NCBI RefSeq assembly: GCF_002243645.1
Contig: NZ_CP017704.1
Location: 4,482,001-4,546,000, forward strand
Length of the DNA stretch: 64,000 nucleotides
Direction: 5' to 3'
Origin: Peribacillus simplex NBRC 15720 = DSM 1321
Lineage (GTDB): Bacteria > Bacillota > Bacilli > Bacillales > DSM-1321
Shown here one piece after another: positions 25,975 through 34,756 of this stretch. Under the pieces are notes generated by a model. That model saw nothing but the letters and a program-made list of their open reading frames with translations, ran no database searches and was not told the DNA's origin. Numbering within the stretch: position 1 is the stretch's first letter; each line of letters begins with the position of its first letter. Made by a program: the position numbers and the translations under genes.

Positions 25975-26925
25975 TTACACAATTACATCCGATTCTAAAC
26001 CTTTTTCAGTTTCTTTTTCCATCCTTAACAGTTCTTGGAAGGATGCCAGTGCGACTTCGACTTGATCATCTGTAGGGGCTTTGGTTGTCAATAACTGAAG
26101 CCAAAGGCCGGGATAGCCAAGGTAACGAAGTATTGGAGTATCTCTTACTTTGTTGGTCAACTGCAATACCTCGAAGGCTATGCCAAGCACTACAGGGATA
26201 AGCAAAATGCGATCCACGACACGGAGCCATAATGGATCGGTCGGAACAACCATATAGACGAACATACCTACAATGACTGTAAATAAAATAAAGCTGCTGC
26301 CACAGCGATAATGAAGGCGTGAACTTGCCTGCACATTTGCTACGGTCAATTCTTTTCCGCTTTCAAAGCAATTGATCACCTTATGCTCTGCCCCGTGATA
26401 CTGAAAGACCCGCTTGATCAATGGCGTCATGGAAACTACATAAATGTATACCAGCAATAATATTAACTTGAACAAGCTTTCTATTAAAACCTGGGCCATA
26501 TGGCCGCTGAAGAAGGGTCTTGTCAATTCGGCAAGAAAGACTGGAATCAAAGTGAAAAGCAGCTTCCCGAATAGGAAGGAAAGAACACCGATTACGGCAA
26601 CTCCAAGCCATACACTTATTTTAGAAGGTTCCTTCGTTTCTTTTTTCTTTTCTTCCTGCTTTTCCCCTTCTTCTTCATATTGTTCAGTTGAAAAGTTTAG
26701 ATGTTTCGAGCCGGTTGCACTTGACTGAATCAGTGAAACGATACCCCGTAGAAACGGTACTTTTTTTAAGCGATTGACAACAGGTTTCGATTTACGCGGC
26801 AGATGATAATATACAATCGTCGAATCTTTGCGGCGTACCGCTGTGACTGTGTGATGTTTGCCGCCGAACATGACGCCTTCCACTACAGCCTGCCCTCCAT
26901 AAACGGGTTTTTGAACCTCAGACAT
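25975..26925 (-). CDS. yqhQ: DUF1385 membrane protein YqhQ
   Basis: A 316-residue integral membrane protein of the DUF1385 family. It starts PVYGGQAVVEGVMFGGKH, typical of the family, has about four membrane segments (near residues 105-130, 145-165, 215-240 and 245-260) and the conserved FQYHGAEHKVINCFE motif, which contains possible metal ligands. A Glu/Lys-rich linker (EEEGEKQEEKKKE) lies near residue 90. Function not firmly established. Divergent from yqhR. Confidence 0.87.
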   Translation of the reverse strand: MSEVQKPVYGGQAVVEGVMFGGKHHTVTAVRRKDSTIVYYHLPRKSKPVVNRLKKVPFLRGIVSLIQSSATGSKHLNFSTEQYEEEGEKQEEKKKETKEPSKISVWLGVAVIGVLSFLFGKLLFTLIPVFLAELTRPFFSGHMAQVLIESLFKLILLLVYIYVVSMTPLIKRVFQYHGAEHKVINCFESGKELTVANVQASSRLHYRCGSSFILFTVIVGMFVYMVVPTDPLWLRVVDRILLIPVVLGIAFEVLQLTNKVRDTPILRYLGYPGLWLQLLTTKAPTDDQVEVALASFQELLRMEKETEKGLESDVIV

Positions 26926-27258
26926 TTCTACACCAACCTAATAGTTATTCACGTAGCTCTCTCAAGGGTGCTAACATGTTTATTATCAAGCATCACAAGG
27001 GTTAAACGCGGTCCTCCAAAGTTGAATGGGGACTTTAACCCTGTAATTACTTTATGAATGTTGAATCACAGGAAGGTAATATCCTGTGTACATTATAAAT
27101 TTCAACAGAGGTTGGGTATTTTCCTCTGAAAAAAGTAGATTATTTATGATTTAATCATACATAATAAATCACAAAACCTCTAGTGATTCTCCTCCCTAAC
27201 AATAAAAAAAAATAGTTCTATTTAACAAAGGGCATACTACGTAGCGGAGGTGTTTGAT
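26926..27258. other. yqhQ-yqhR divergent region with three tandem hairpins
   Basis: Three stem-loops in 130 nt: AGGGTTAAA (26998-27006)/TTTAACCCT (27034-27042) enclosing GTCCTC/GGGGAC; CACAGGA (27067-27073)/TCCTGTG (27082-27088), itself inside GTTGAA/TTCAAC (27060-27065, 27101-27106); and CAGAGG (27106-27111)/CCTCTG (27123-27128). None is followed by a U tract in a terminator position for either strand. No clear promoter was identified. Confidence 0.5.
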
Positions 27259-27771
27259 ATGTCTTCTAATGAAAATGGACAAATTCAACAGGAATATCAA
27301 AACATGTTGATCTACAATGTACTTGCTGTCGGTTTTGTTGGGGGGGCTTTGGCCAGTTTTATCGGAATCATAGCCCATTATCTTAACTTTATGGATTTTA
27401 GCCCAAAATTCATACTAACTTCATGGTCAAATATGACCTGGATCGACCATTGGCTCGGTACGGTAATGACCATAATTTTATTCGGAATTCTATCCGTGGG
27501 GATCGCTTTTATATACTATAGTCTTTTTAAAAGGATGAAGAGTATTTTTACGGGTATTTTTTTAGGAGTGGTTTGCTGGGCTTTGCTGGTATTTGTCCTA
27601 AAACCGATGTTCATCGATTTGCCAACCTTTTCTAAAATGTCAGCAAATACGGTTGTATCAAGTTTATGCATTTTTATTATATACGGTCTTTTTGTAGGGT
27701 TTTCTATATCATACGATCATCAGGAATATATACGTCAAAAAGACAAAGCCGAGAAGCAATCGGAAAGCTGA
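27259..27771 (+). CDS. yqhR: YqhR family membrane protein
   Basis: A 170-residue membrane protein with four hydrophobic segments (about residues 22-44, 69-90, 97-115 and 130-150) and hydrophilic ends. It fits YqhR of Bacillus, unknown function. ATG 27259 is 8 nt after CGGAGG (27245-27250); GTG 27250 overlaps that site and is rejected. Confidence 0.8.
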   Translation: MSSNENGQIQQEYQNMLIYNVLAVGFVGGALASFIGIIAHYLNFMDFSPKFILTSWSNMTWIDHWLGTVMTIILFGILSVGIAFIYYSLFKRMKSIFTGIFLGVVCWALLVFVLKPMFIDLPTFSKMSANTVVSSLCIFIIYGLFVGFSISYDHQEYIRQKDKAEKQSES

Positions 27772-27783
27772 TTGCTTCTCGGT
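27749..27783 (+). terminator. terminator-like hairpin at the end of yqhR
   Basis: CCGAGAAGCAATC (27749-27761) pairs with GATTGCTTCTCGG (27770-27782). It overlaps the last codons of yqhR and is followed only by TTGT, so efficiency is uncertain. Confidence 0.6.
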
Positions 27784-27865
27784 TGTAAAAAAGTAGTAAG
27801 ACAATTTGTAATTATGATAGAATGTTCTTGGAAAGCATTCTTTTAACATGAGCAGGTGTTTGATG

Positions 27866-28312
27866 ATGACAAAAATCTTACTAATCAATGGTCCGAATTT
27901 AAATCGCTTGGGGAAGCGAGAACCTGCGCATTATGGATTCTCGACGCTTGCGGATGTGGAAGCGCAATTAATGCAGCAAGCTGAAGGGTTAAATGTGGAA
28001 TTAACCTCTTTTCAAACTAACCATGAAGGAGCGATTATCGACAAGCTCCATTGGTCAGAGGATCATGGGATCGACGGGATTATCATTAATCCTGGAGCTT
28101 TTACTCATTATAGCTATGCGATTCGTGATGCAATAGCCGGAATTGATGTTCCAGTGGTGGAAGTGCATATTTCGAACATACATGCCCGTGAAAGCTTTCG
28201 GCATGAATCAGTGACCGCAGCGGTATCGGCGGGACAGATTGTCGGCTTGGGGATACACGGATATGAATTGGCTTTGCAGGCGATCACAAAGATTGCAAAG
28301 GGGAGAAATTAA
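27866..28312 (+). CDS. aroQ: type II 3-dehydroquinate dehydratase
   Basis: Dehydrates 3-dehydroquinate to 3-dehydroshikimate in the shikimate (aromatic amino acid) pathway; cytoplasmic dodecamer in the family. The 148-residue protein has LLINGPNLNRLGKREPA at the start with the catalytic Tyr/Arg loop, NPGAFTHYSYAIRDA, and VVEVHISNIHARESFRHES with the active histidine. ATG 27866 is 7 nt after AGGTG (27854-27858); ATG 27863 and 27848 are in-frame alternatives. Stops immediately before papA (no spacer). Confidence 0.92.
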   Translation: MTKILLINGPNLNRLGKREPAHYGFSTLADVEAQLMQQAEGLNVELTSFQTNHEGAIIDKLHWSEDHGIDGIIINPGAFTHYSYAIRDAIAGIDVPVVEVHISNIHARESFRHESVTAAVSAGQIVGLGIHGYELALQAITKIAKGRN

Positions 28313-29374
28313 ATGAATAAACTAATGCGCTTAAGAGCCTCAATGGAAAAGGTGGGCATTGACGGTTTTTTGATCACCAGTACATATAACCGCCGATTCA
28401 TGACCAACTTTACGGGAAGTGCAGGCGTTGTCCTTATTTCCCAAAAAGAAGCTAAATTCATCACTGATTTCAGATACGTGGAACAAGCAGGCAAACAGGC
28501 ACCAGACTATGAGATCGTTCAACACAAAGGAACCATCATTGAAGAAGTCGGTAAGCAGGCTGAAGCGATGAATATCAGCAAACTGGGGTTTGAGCAAGAA
28601 CACCTGACTTATGCTACATATAAGGCATATGAAATGGCCATTGATGGTCAACTTTTGCCGGTGTCCGGGGTTATTGAGAATTTACGCTTGATAAAGACTT
28701 CATCAGAGATTAAGATATTAAAGGAAGCGGCTGCTATTGCTGATGCTGCGTTTACACATATTCTGGATTTCCTGCGTCCAGGGATCTCGGAACTGGATGT
28801 ATCCAATGAACTTGAATTCTTTATGAGGAAACAAGGGGCAACTTCTTCTTCATTCGATATTATTGTAGCATCCGGTATAAGGTCCGCACTTCCGCATGGA
28901 GTGGCTACGGATAAAATCATCGAAAAAGGCGATTTTGTCACATTGGATTACGGGGCATATTATAACGGGTATGTGTCTGACATCACTCGGACATTAGCAG
29001 TTGGCAAGCCAAGTGAAGAACTTATTAATATTTATGACATTGTTTTAGAAGCTCAACTGCGAGGAATGGCTGGAATCAAACCCGGTATGACTGGCAGGGA
29101 AGCGGATGCACTAACTCGTAATCTAATTGAAGAAAAGGGATATGGGCAGTATTTTGGACATTCGACCGGACATGGAATCGGTCTTGAAGTTCATGAAGGT
29201 CCAGCATTATCCCTTAGGTCTGATATCATTTTAGAACCAGGTATGGCTGTAACCGTTGAACCGGGCATTTATTTACCTGGGGTAGGCGGAGTGCGGATTG
29301 AAGATGATACAATCGTTACAATTGAAGGTAACGAAGCACTTACTCACTCAACCAAAGAGTTAATCATTCTGTAA
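28313..29374 (+). CDS. papA: M24 family Xaa-Pro aminopeptidase (YqhT)
   Basis: Removes N-terminal residues preceding proline from peptides. 353 residues: an N-terminal creatinase-like domain (1-130) and the pita-bread catalytic domain (130-353). Dinuclear metal ligands are visible in LDYGAYYNGYVSDITRT (two Asp), GHSTGHGIGLEVHE (His), TVEPGIY (Glu) and GVRIEDD (Glu). Ribosome site GGGGAG lies in the aroQ 3' end. Followed 26 nt later by efp; elongation factor P relieves proline stalling, so the pairing is functionally suggestive. Confidence 0.9.
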   Translation: MNKLMRLRASMEKVGIDGFLITSTYNRRFMTNFTGSAGVVLISQKEAKFITDFRYVEQAGKQAPDYEIVQHKGTIIEEVGKQAEAMNISKLGFEQEHLTYATYKAYEMAIDGQLLPVSGVIENLRLIKTSSEIKILKEAAAIADAAFTHILDFLRPGISELDVSNELEFFMRKQGATSSSFDIIVASGIRSALPHGVATDKIIEKGDFVTLDYGAYYNGYVSDITRTLAVGKPSEELINIYDIVLEAQLRGMAGIKPGMTGREADALTRNLIEEKGYGQYFGHSTGHGIGLEVHEGPALSLRSDIILEPGMAVTVEPGIYLPGVGGVRIEDDTIVTIEGNEALTHSTKELIIL

Positions 29375-29400
29375 ACATGTACATGTAGGAGGACAAATTT

Positions 29401-29958
29401 ATGATTTCTGTAAACGATTTTCGCACGGGTGTTACGATTGAAGTAGATAATGGAATTTGGCAGGTTATCGAGTTCCAACACGTTAAACCTGGTAAAGGTG
29501 CAGCTTTTGTACGTTCTAAACTTCGTAACCTTCGTACGGGTTCAATCCAAGAGAAAACATTCCGTGCTGGTGAAAAAGTTGCAAAAGCACATATCGAAAA
29601 CCGTAAGATGCAATACCTTTATGCAAGTGGAGATAGCCATGTATTCATGGATAACGAAACGTATGACCAAATCGAACTGCCTGCTTCAAGCATTGAACGT
29701 GAACTTAAATTCCTTAAGGAAAATATGGAAGTACATATCATGACTTTCCAAGCGGAAACACTTGGTGTCGAGCTTCCAAACACAGTGGAACTTGAAGTGG
29801 CGGAGACTGAGCCGGGAATTAAAGGCGATACATCTTCAGGCGGCACCAAATCAGCCGTACTTGAGACGGGCCTTTCGGTTCAAGTTCCATTCTTCATCAA
29901 CCAAGGTGACAAACTATTGATCAATACAAATGAAGGCTCTTACGTATCACGTGCATAA
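29401..29958 (+). CDS. efp: translation elongation factor P
   Basis: Binds the ribosome between P and E sites and relieves stalling at polyproline stretches. 185 residues in three domains: KOW-like 1-65, OB 66-130, C-terminal OB 131-185. The tip loop is [14 protein letters not shown] with the modifiable lysine at position 32. RBS AGGAGG. Codon use is notably biased towards highly expressed codons compared with neighbours. Confidence 0.96.
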   Translation: MISVNDFRTGVTIEVDNGIWQVIEFQHVKPGKGAAFVRSKLRNLRTGSIQEKTFRAGEKVAKAHIENRKMQYLYASGDSHVFMDNETYDQIELPASSIERELKFLKENMEVHIMTFQAETLGVELPNTVELEVAETEPGIKGDTSSGGTKSAVLETGLSVQVPFFINQGDKLLINTNEGSYVSRA

Positions 29959-29965
29959 ATGAAAG

Positions 29966-29998
29966 AAGACCGAGATTAATTTCTCGGTCTTTTTTTTT
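29966..29998 (+). terminator. terminator of the aroQ-papA-efp cluster
   Basis: AAGACCGAGA (29966-29975) and TCTCGGTCTT (29982-29991) form a 10-bp stem followed by an uninterrupted T tract to 29998. Confidence 0.92.
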
Positions 29999-30126
29999 GG
30001 TCTTTTTTAGATCCCGGAAGTTATAAAAAAATCAATAAATGGTCGGTTTCTTTAATAGCCTGTCATCATTGCGGGCTGGTCGGCATATATTTTATTGAAA
30101 GTGGTGTATACAGGAGGATTGTCAAA

Positions 30127-31059
30127 ATGGAAACGATTCTTTCTTTTTTACCGAAAAAATTATACGAGCAACTCCGGGGTATGACACCGATGATGATCGA
30201 TAAGATGGAAGAGCTGCGAATTCGGGTTGGAAGGCCGCTTGAGGTCATTGTAGGAGGGGAACCATACTTCTTTTCCTATGAAGTGACCCATTCGGATGCA
30301 GATCAATTATTGAATCAAATAGGTCAATTTTCGTTATATACACTTGAGGAAGAATTAAAGCGGGGATATATAACCATAGCGGGCGGACATCGGGTGGGGC
30401 TTGCTGGCAAGGTGATCCTGGAAAATGGGTCGGTCAAAGCGATCAGGGATATTTCCTCATTCAATATTCGGATTGCACGTGAAAAAATAGGTGCAGCTGA
30501 ACCGCTCACTTCATATCTATATGACGGGGAATGGCAACATACAATGTTGATCGGTGCTCCGCAAACGGGAAAAACGACCATATTACGTGATATCGCAAGA
30601 ATGATATCTAGTGGTAATGAAAAACGCGGCATTGCCCCTCAAAAGGTGGGGATAGTGGACGAGCGCTCGGAAATTGCCGGAAGTGTTCATGGAGTGCCGC
30701 AGCTCGAATTTGGAACAAGGGTTGATGTGCTCGATGGATGTCCTAAAGCGGAAGGGATGATGATGATGATCCGTTCGATGTCCCCGGATGTATTGATCGT
30801 GGATGAAATAGGCCGTGCAGCGGATACACAGGCTGTGCTGGAAGCAGCGAACGCAGGTATTAAACTCATGATAACTACTCATGGCCATACACTGGATGAG
30901 GTTAAGAAGCGACCTTTTATCGCGGAAATATTAAAGCAAAACATCTTTGAACGTTTTATAGAATTACAGAAAAGTAAATCCGGTAAGAGGAGCTACAAAG
31001 TCCTTGATGCAGCAGGGGTTCCCATTTTCTTGGGAGAAAGTGTGAACCGGCATGTTTAA
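30127..31059 (+). CDS. spoIIIAA: stage III sporulation protein AA (ATPase)
   Basis: Mother-cell secretion-ATPase-like component of the SpoIIIA-SpoIIQ channel that keeps the engulfed forespore active. 310 residues; Walker A is GAPQTGKTT, Walker B-like VLIVDEIG, with the family KRGYITIAGGHRVGLAG block. RBS AGGAGG 9 nt before ATG. First of eight overlapping or closely spaced genes. I could not identify a convincing sigma-E promoter that leaves room for the ribosome site. Confidence 0.94.
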   Translation: METILSFLPKKLYEQLRGMTPMMIDKMEELRIRVGRPLEVIVGGEPYFFSYEVTHSDADQLLNQIGQFSLYTLEEELKRGYITIAGGHRVGLAGKVILENGSVKAIRDISSFNIRIAREKIGAAEPLTSYLYDGEWQHTMLIGAPQTGKTTILRDIARMISSGNEKRGIAPQKVGIVDERSEIAGSVHGVPQLEFGTRVDVLDGCPKAEGMMMMIRSMSPDVLIVDEIGRAADTQAVLEAANAGIKLMITTHGHTLDEVKKRPFIAEILKQNIFERFIELQKSKSGKRSYKVLDAAGVPIFLGESVNRHV

Positions 31060-31567
31060 GTTAATAGGAGCAGCGATAATTATTATTGCAACGACATGGG
31101 CTGGTTTCGAAGCCGCGAAAAAATTAAGTATGAGGCCTCGTCAACTGAGACAGCTGAAAGTCGCCATGCAATCGCTTGAAGCTGAAATCATGTATGGTCA
31201 TACACCTTTGAAAGAAGCGGCAAGGAAGCTTTCTAAACAGATGGCCAAACCTTTATCCATCTTTTTCGAAACATTTGCGAATCGACTCGAGTCAGGAGAG
31301 ACCACCGTCAAAGAAGCATGGGATGATAGTTTGAAGAAAATATGGCAATCCCTTGCTTTAAAACAAGGAGAATTCGAGATTCTTTCACAGTTTGGGGAGA
31401 CGCTTGGAAAAAGCGATAAATATCATCAGCAAAAGCAAATCATGCTAACGATGGCACACTTGGAACGGGAGGAGAGCGATGCGCTCGACCGACAGGGAAA
31501 ATATGAAAAAATGATGAAAAGTCTTGGTTTTTTATCAGGGCTATTATTGATCATCTTGCTGATGTAG
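31052..31567 (+). CDS. spoIIIAB: stage III sporulation protein AB
   Basis: A 171-residue GspF-like membrane component of the SpoIIIA complex with an N-terminal helix (residues 3-20) and C-terminal helix (153-170). The cytoplasmic part has the MRPRQLRQLKVAMQSLEAEI start typical of the family. Overlaps spoIIIAA by 8 nt. Confidence 0.93.
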   Translation: MFKLIGAAIIIIATTWAGFEAAKKLSMRPRQLRQLKVAMQSLEAEIMYGHTPLKEAARKLSKQMAKPLSIFFETFANRLESGETTVKEAWDDSLKKIWQSLALKQGEFEILSQFGETLGKSDKYHQQKQIMLTMAHLEREESDALDRQGKYEKMMKSLGFLSGLLLIILLM

Positions 31568-31588
31568 GAATATGTGGGGGGAATGAAA

Positions 31589-31792
31589 ATGGGCATTGAT
31601 GTGGACATCATATTTAAAATAGCGGGTGTGGGGCTAGTTGTGGCATTTCTTCACACGATACTCGATCAGGTTGGGAAGAAGGAATATGCCCAGTGGGTGA
31701 CACTTTTCGGATTTATCTATATTTTATTCATGGTAGCTTCTGTAGTAGAGGATTTATTTCAAAAAATTAAATCTGTATTTCTATTTCAGTAA
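31589..31792 (+). CDS. spoIIIAC: stage III sporulation protein AC
   Basis: A 67-residue membrane protein with two helices, nearly identical by eye to B. subtilis SpoIIIAC (GVDVNIIF...AGVGLVVAFLHTILDQ...KKEYAQWVTL). ATG 31589 is 7 nt after GGGGGG (31576-31581); GTG 31574 and ATG 31583 are too close to that site. Confidence 0.92.
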   Translation: MGIDVDIIFKIAGVGLVVAFLHTILDQVGKKEYAQWVTLFGFIYILFMVASVVEDLFQKIKSVFLFQ

Positions 31793-31806
31793 GGGAGGGA
31801 TTCGCG

Positions 31807-32196
31807 ATTGAAATCATAAAAATCGTGGCCATTGCCCTAGTTGCCACCTTTTTGGCACTGATCGTCAAAGAGCAAAAACCAAATTTCGCATTCCTGCTTG
31901 TCGTTTTTGTAGGATGCTCCATTTTTCTTTTTTTAGCTGACAAAATATACGAAATTATTTTAATGTTAGAAAAAATTGCGGTAAATGCGAATGTAAATAC
32001 CGTGTATCTAGAGACCATCTTAAAAATAATCGGAATTGCCTATATTGCAGAATTCGCTTCTCAAATTACAAAAGATGCAGGGCAAGGTTCGCTCGCTTCC
32101 AAAATAGAATTGAGCGGGAAAATCTTGATTCTTGCCATGGCGATTCCGATTTTGACGGTCATTATCGAAACGATTTTACAGATGCTCCCAAGTTAA
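31807..32196 (+). CDS. spoIIIAD: stage III sporulation protein AD, probable ATT start
   Basis: A membrane component of the SpoIIIA complex, 129 residues, strongly similar to B. subtilis SpoIIIAD from TFLALIVKEQKP through NVNTVYLETILKIIGIAYIAEF. The first ATG/GTG/TTG in frame (GTG 31825) cuts into the first membrane helix and has no ribosome site. Six codons upstream, ATT at 31807 lies 7 nt after GGAGGG (31794-31799) and yields an N terminus (EIIKIVAIALVATFL) that aligns with the B. subtilis one. I therefore place the start at ATT, a rare codon known for infC. No other in-frame start lies between. Confidence 0.85.
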   Translation: MEIIKIVAIALVATFLALIVKEQKPNFAFLLVVFVGCSIFLFLADKIYEIILMLEKIAVNANVNTVYLETILKIIGIAYIAEFASQITKDAGQGSLASKIELSGKILILAMAIPILTVIIETILQMLPS

Positions 32197-32229
32197 CGGA
32201 TTACTCCTACTAGTCAATGAGGTGAATGT

Positions 32230-33438
32230 ATGAAGCAGCGGATGCCTTACTTATCCATTCTATTCGTTTTACTCTTTTTTTTGCATACATCTATTGGACA
32301 AGCTGCCGAAAATCCCGAAAATGGTGAAATCGATCAAGAGCCGATCATGCAGTCCGAACTGGTACAAGCCCAAATAGAAAGGCTGGGTGTCGATGAGCTC
32401 AAACAATATTGGGATGACATCGTTACGGAATATGGAGGATTCTTACCGGAAAGCCAAAAAGGGAGCTTCATGGATTTTGTAAGCGGCGATAAGAAATTTT
32501 CCTTTGACCAATGGATAAAGGGAATGACAAAATTCATTTTTCATGAACTGCTCGTGAATGGAAAGCTGCTGGGATCACTCATTTTGTTAACCGTTTTCAG
32601 CATGTTCCTCCAGTCTTTGCAGAATGCGTTCGAGCAAAGCTCCGTAAGTAAGGTCGCTTATGCAATCGTTTATATGGTGCTGATCATTTTGGCACTTAAC
32701 AGTTTTCATGTGGCGATTGAATATACAAAAGATACGATAGATTTGATGATTTCCTTTTTAATGGCGCTCATCCCTTTACTCTTGGCATTGATAGCTGCTT
32801 CAGGCGGACTTGTATCAGCAGCATTCTTTCATCCGGTATTGATGTTTTTGATGAATACAAGCGGCATCTTGATCCAGTTTGTCGTCCTTCCGTTATTATT
32901 CTTTGCAGCGATTTTAAGCATAGTCAGCACGCTGACCGAACATTACAAAGTGACACAGATGGCACAACTTCTCCGTAATTTTGCCATCGGTATCCTGGGA
33001 GCATTCATGACCATATTCCTTGGTGTGATCTCCGTTCAGGGAGCATCCTCAGCTGTAGCTGATGGAGTGACGATCAGGACAGCCAAATTCGTGACAGGTA
33101 ACTTTATACCGGTAATAGGGCGCATGTTTACTGATGCAACGGATACGGTCATTAGTGCCTCTGTCCTTTTGAAAAATACAGTGGGCTTGTCAGGCGTCAT
33201 CATTCTTTTGCTCATCACCACATTTCCCGCCATAAAGATCTTGATGATTTCTTTTGTCTATAAATTGGCAGCGAGTCTTTTGCAGCCGCTGGGCGGAGGA
33301 CCTGTAATAAAATGCCTTGACATAATAAGTAAAAGCATGATTTATATTTTCGCTGCATTGGCCATTGTCTCACTCATGTTTTTTTTAAGTATCACGGTAA
33401 TTATCGCCTCTGGAAACATTACCCTGATGGTTCGTTAG
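32230..33438 (+). CDS. spoIIIAE: stage III sporulation protein AE
   Basis: A polytopic membrane protein of 402 residues with an N-terminal signal sequence ending near GQA-AENPENG, a soluble region to about residue 110, then seven to eight helices. It is the multi-pass core of the SpoIIIA channel in the mother-cell side of the double membrane. RBS GAGGTG before ATG. Closely follows spoIIIAD. Confidence 0.93.
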   Translation: MKQRMPYLSILFVLLFFLHTSIGQAAENPENGEIDQEPIMQSELVQAQIERLGVDELKQYWDDIVTEYGGFLPESQKGSFMDFVSGDKKFSFDQWIKGMTKFIFHELLVNGKLLGSLILLTVFSMFLQSLQNAFEQSSVSKVAYAIVYMVLIILALNSFHVAIEYTKDTIDLMISFLMALIPLLLALIAASGGLVSAAFFHPVLMFLMNTSGILIQFVVLPLLFFAAILSIVSTLTEHYKVTQMAQLLRNFAIGILGAFMTIFLGVISVQGASSAVADGVTIRTAKFVTGNFIPVIGRMFTDATDTVISASVLLKNTVGLSGVIILLLITTFPAIKILMISFVYKLAASLLQPLGGGPVIKCLDIISKSMIYIFAALAIVSLMFFLSITVIIASGNITLMVR

Positions 33439-33454
33439 AAAGGAGGAGGGCTTG

Positions 33455-34063
33455 GTGAGTTTTTTAGCTGGCTGGGTATCCAACATCATCATATTTGTAT
33501 TGCTGGCTACTGTGATCGATATGCTTCTTCCGAATTCAGCTTTACAGAAGTATGCCAAAATGGTCATCGGACTTTTGCTGATTGCGATCATCATCACTCC
33601 TATATTGGGATTATTCAATAAGGATTTCGACGATATCCTCTCTGCGGCTACTAGTGAATTTGAGGATCAGAAAAAAAAAGATTTAGGAAATTTGACAGAA
33701 ATGAAGAAAAAAGAAATACAAGCTACCCAGGGTGCATATATTTTAAAACAAATGGCTGTTGACTTACAGGCAGAAGTGGAAGAGGAGCTGATGGTGGATT
33801 ATAACATGAAGATTAGTTCAATTGATGTAGGGGTCAAGGATGAGGAAGAACCAGGTGTTGATGATCTGCAGAACATAACCATCTCATTGGAAAAAGCAGA
33901 AGGGGAAGAAAACTCGGAGATAGAGGCAATAGCGAAGGTTGATATCAATGCAGATAGCCCATCCACTTCGAATGATGCCAATCTGGATGCTGTCAAAAGG
34001 TTTCTGGCAACAAGTTGGTCTGTAGATGAAGAGATCATTGAAATCGCCGGGGAAAGGAAGTGA
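33455..34063 (+). CDS. spoIIIAF: stage III sporulation protein AF
   Basis: A 202-residue protein with two N-terminal helices (about residues 6-24 and 34-54) and a soluble ring-building-motif-like domain. GTG 33455 gives MSFLAGW, matching the B. subtilis start MSFL, and follows AGGAGGAGGG; TTG 33452 is 3 nt upstream in frame. The conserved NSALQKYAKMVIGLLLIAII stretch identifies it. Confidence 0.9.
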   Translation: MSFLAGWVSNIIIFVLLATVIDMLLPNSALQKYAKMVIGLLLIAIIITPILGLFNKDFDDILSAATSEFEDQKKKDLGNLTEMKKKEIQATQGAYILKQMAVDLQAEVEEELMVDYNMKISSIDVGVKDEEEPGVDDLQNITISLEKAEGEENSEIEAIAKVDINADSPSTSNDANLDAVKRFLATSWSVDEEIIEIAGERK

Positions 34064-34070
34064 CTGAGTA

Positions 34071-34742
34071 TTGAACAAAGACAAAGGTCCATTATCCTGG
34101 CTGCAAAAACTATTAAATAAAGACCCTGACCAAAAAGAGCCTAAGGAAAAAAAACCTTCCCTGTATGTCTATGCTCTAATAGTTGTCCTTTTGGGAGCGG
34201 GAATCATGATGGCCGGGAATTTGTTAACCACCAACCAGACGGGACAAACACCTGAAGTGAAGACTGTATTCAATAATGATAAACAGCAGGATGATGAAGG
34301 GGATGTTGAAACATTCGGCCAGAAGAAATCAGAATTCAAGACAACAAAAGACTATGAAATATATCTTCAAAATGAAATGAAGGAGGCGCTTGAGTCCATC
34401 GCAGGCGTCCAGGATGTAAAAGTCGTAATTTACGTCGATGCATCCGAGAAAAAAGTATATGAAAGAAACAAAGTCACCCAAAAACAAGTCACTGAAGAAA
34501 CCGACCAGGAAGGCGGCAAAAGGACGGTCGAAGATACATCTGTTGATGAACAGCTAGTTTTGGTCAAGAGCGGTGAAAAAGAAGGACCGATCATTTCGGA
34601 AACGAAAAAACCTAGTGTACGAGGAGTCCTGGTAGTCGCTAAAGGAGCCGAAAATATTCAAATAAAGAAGTGGATCATCGAGGCTGTCACACGCTCACTT
34701 GATGTACCGAGTCACAGGGTTTCTGTCATGCCTAAAAAATAA
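34071..34742 (+). CDS. spoIIIAG: stage III sporulation protein AG
   Basis: Ring-forming component of the channel, 223 residues: cytoplasmic N terminus, one membrane helix (about 31-50) and a periplasmic-side ring-building domain. TTG start 34071 preceded by AGGAAGTGA. A charged central insert (QVTEETDQEGGKRTVEDTS) lies in the RBM region. Confidence 0.9.
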   Translation: MNKDKGPLSWLQKLLNKDPDQKEPKEKKPSLYVYALIVVLLGAGIMMAGNLLTTNQTGQTPEVKTVFNNDKQQDDEGDVETFGQKKSEFKTTKDYEIYLQNEMKEALESIAGVQDVKVVIYVDASEKKVYERNKVTQKQVTEETDQEGGKRTVEDTSVDEQLVLVKSGEKEGPIISETKKPSVRGVLVVAKGAENIQIKKWIIEAVTRSLDVPSHRVSVMPKK

Positions 34743-34756
34743 GGGGGAAAATCTAC

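Noticed and set aside
30083-30114. Sigma-E-like promoter (GCATATA/ATATATT with TATACA) before spoIIIAA
   Set aside because: The -10 would overlap the AGGAGG ribosome site and place the transcript start after it, so it cannot produce a translatable leader.
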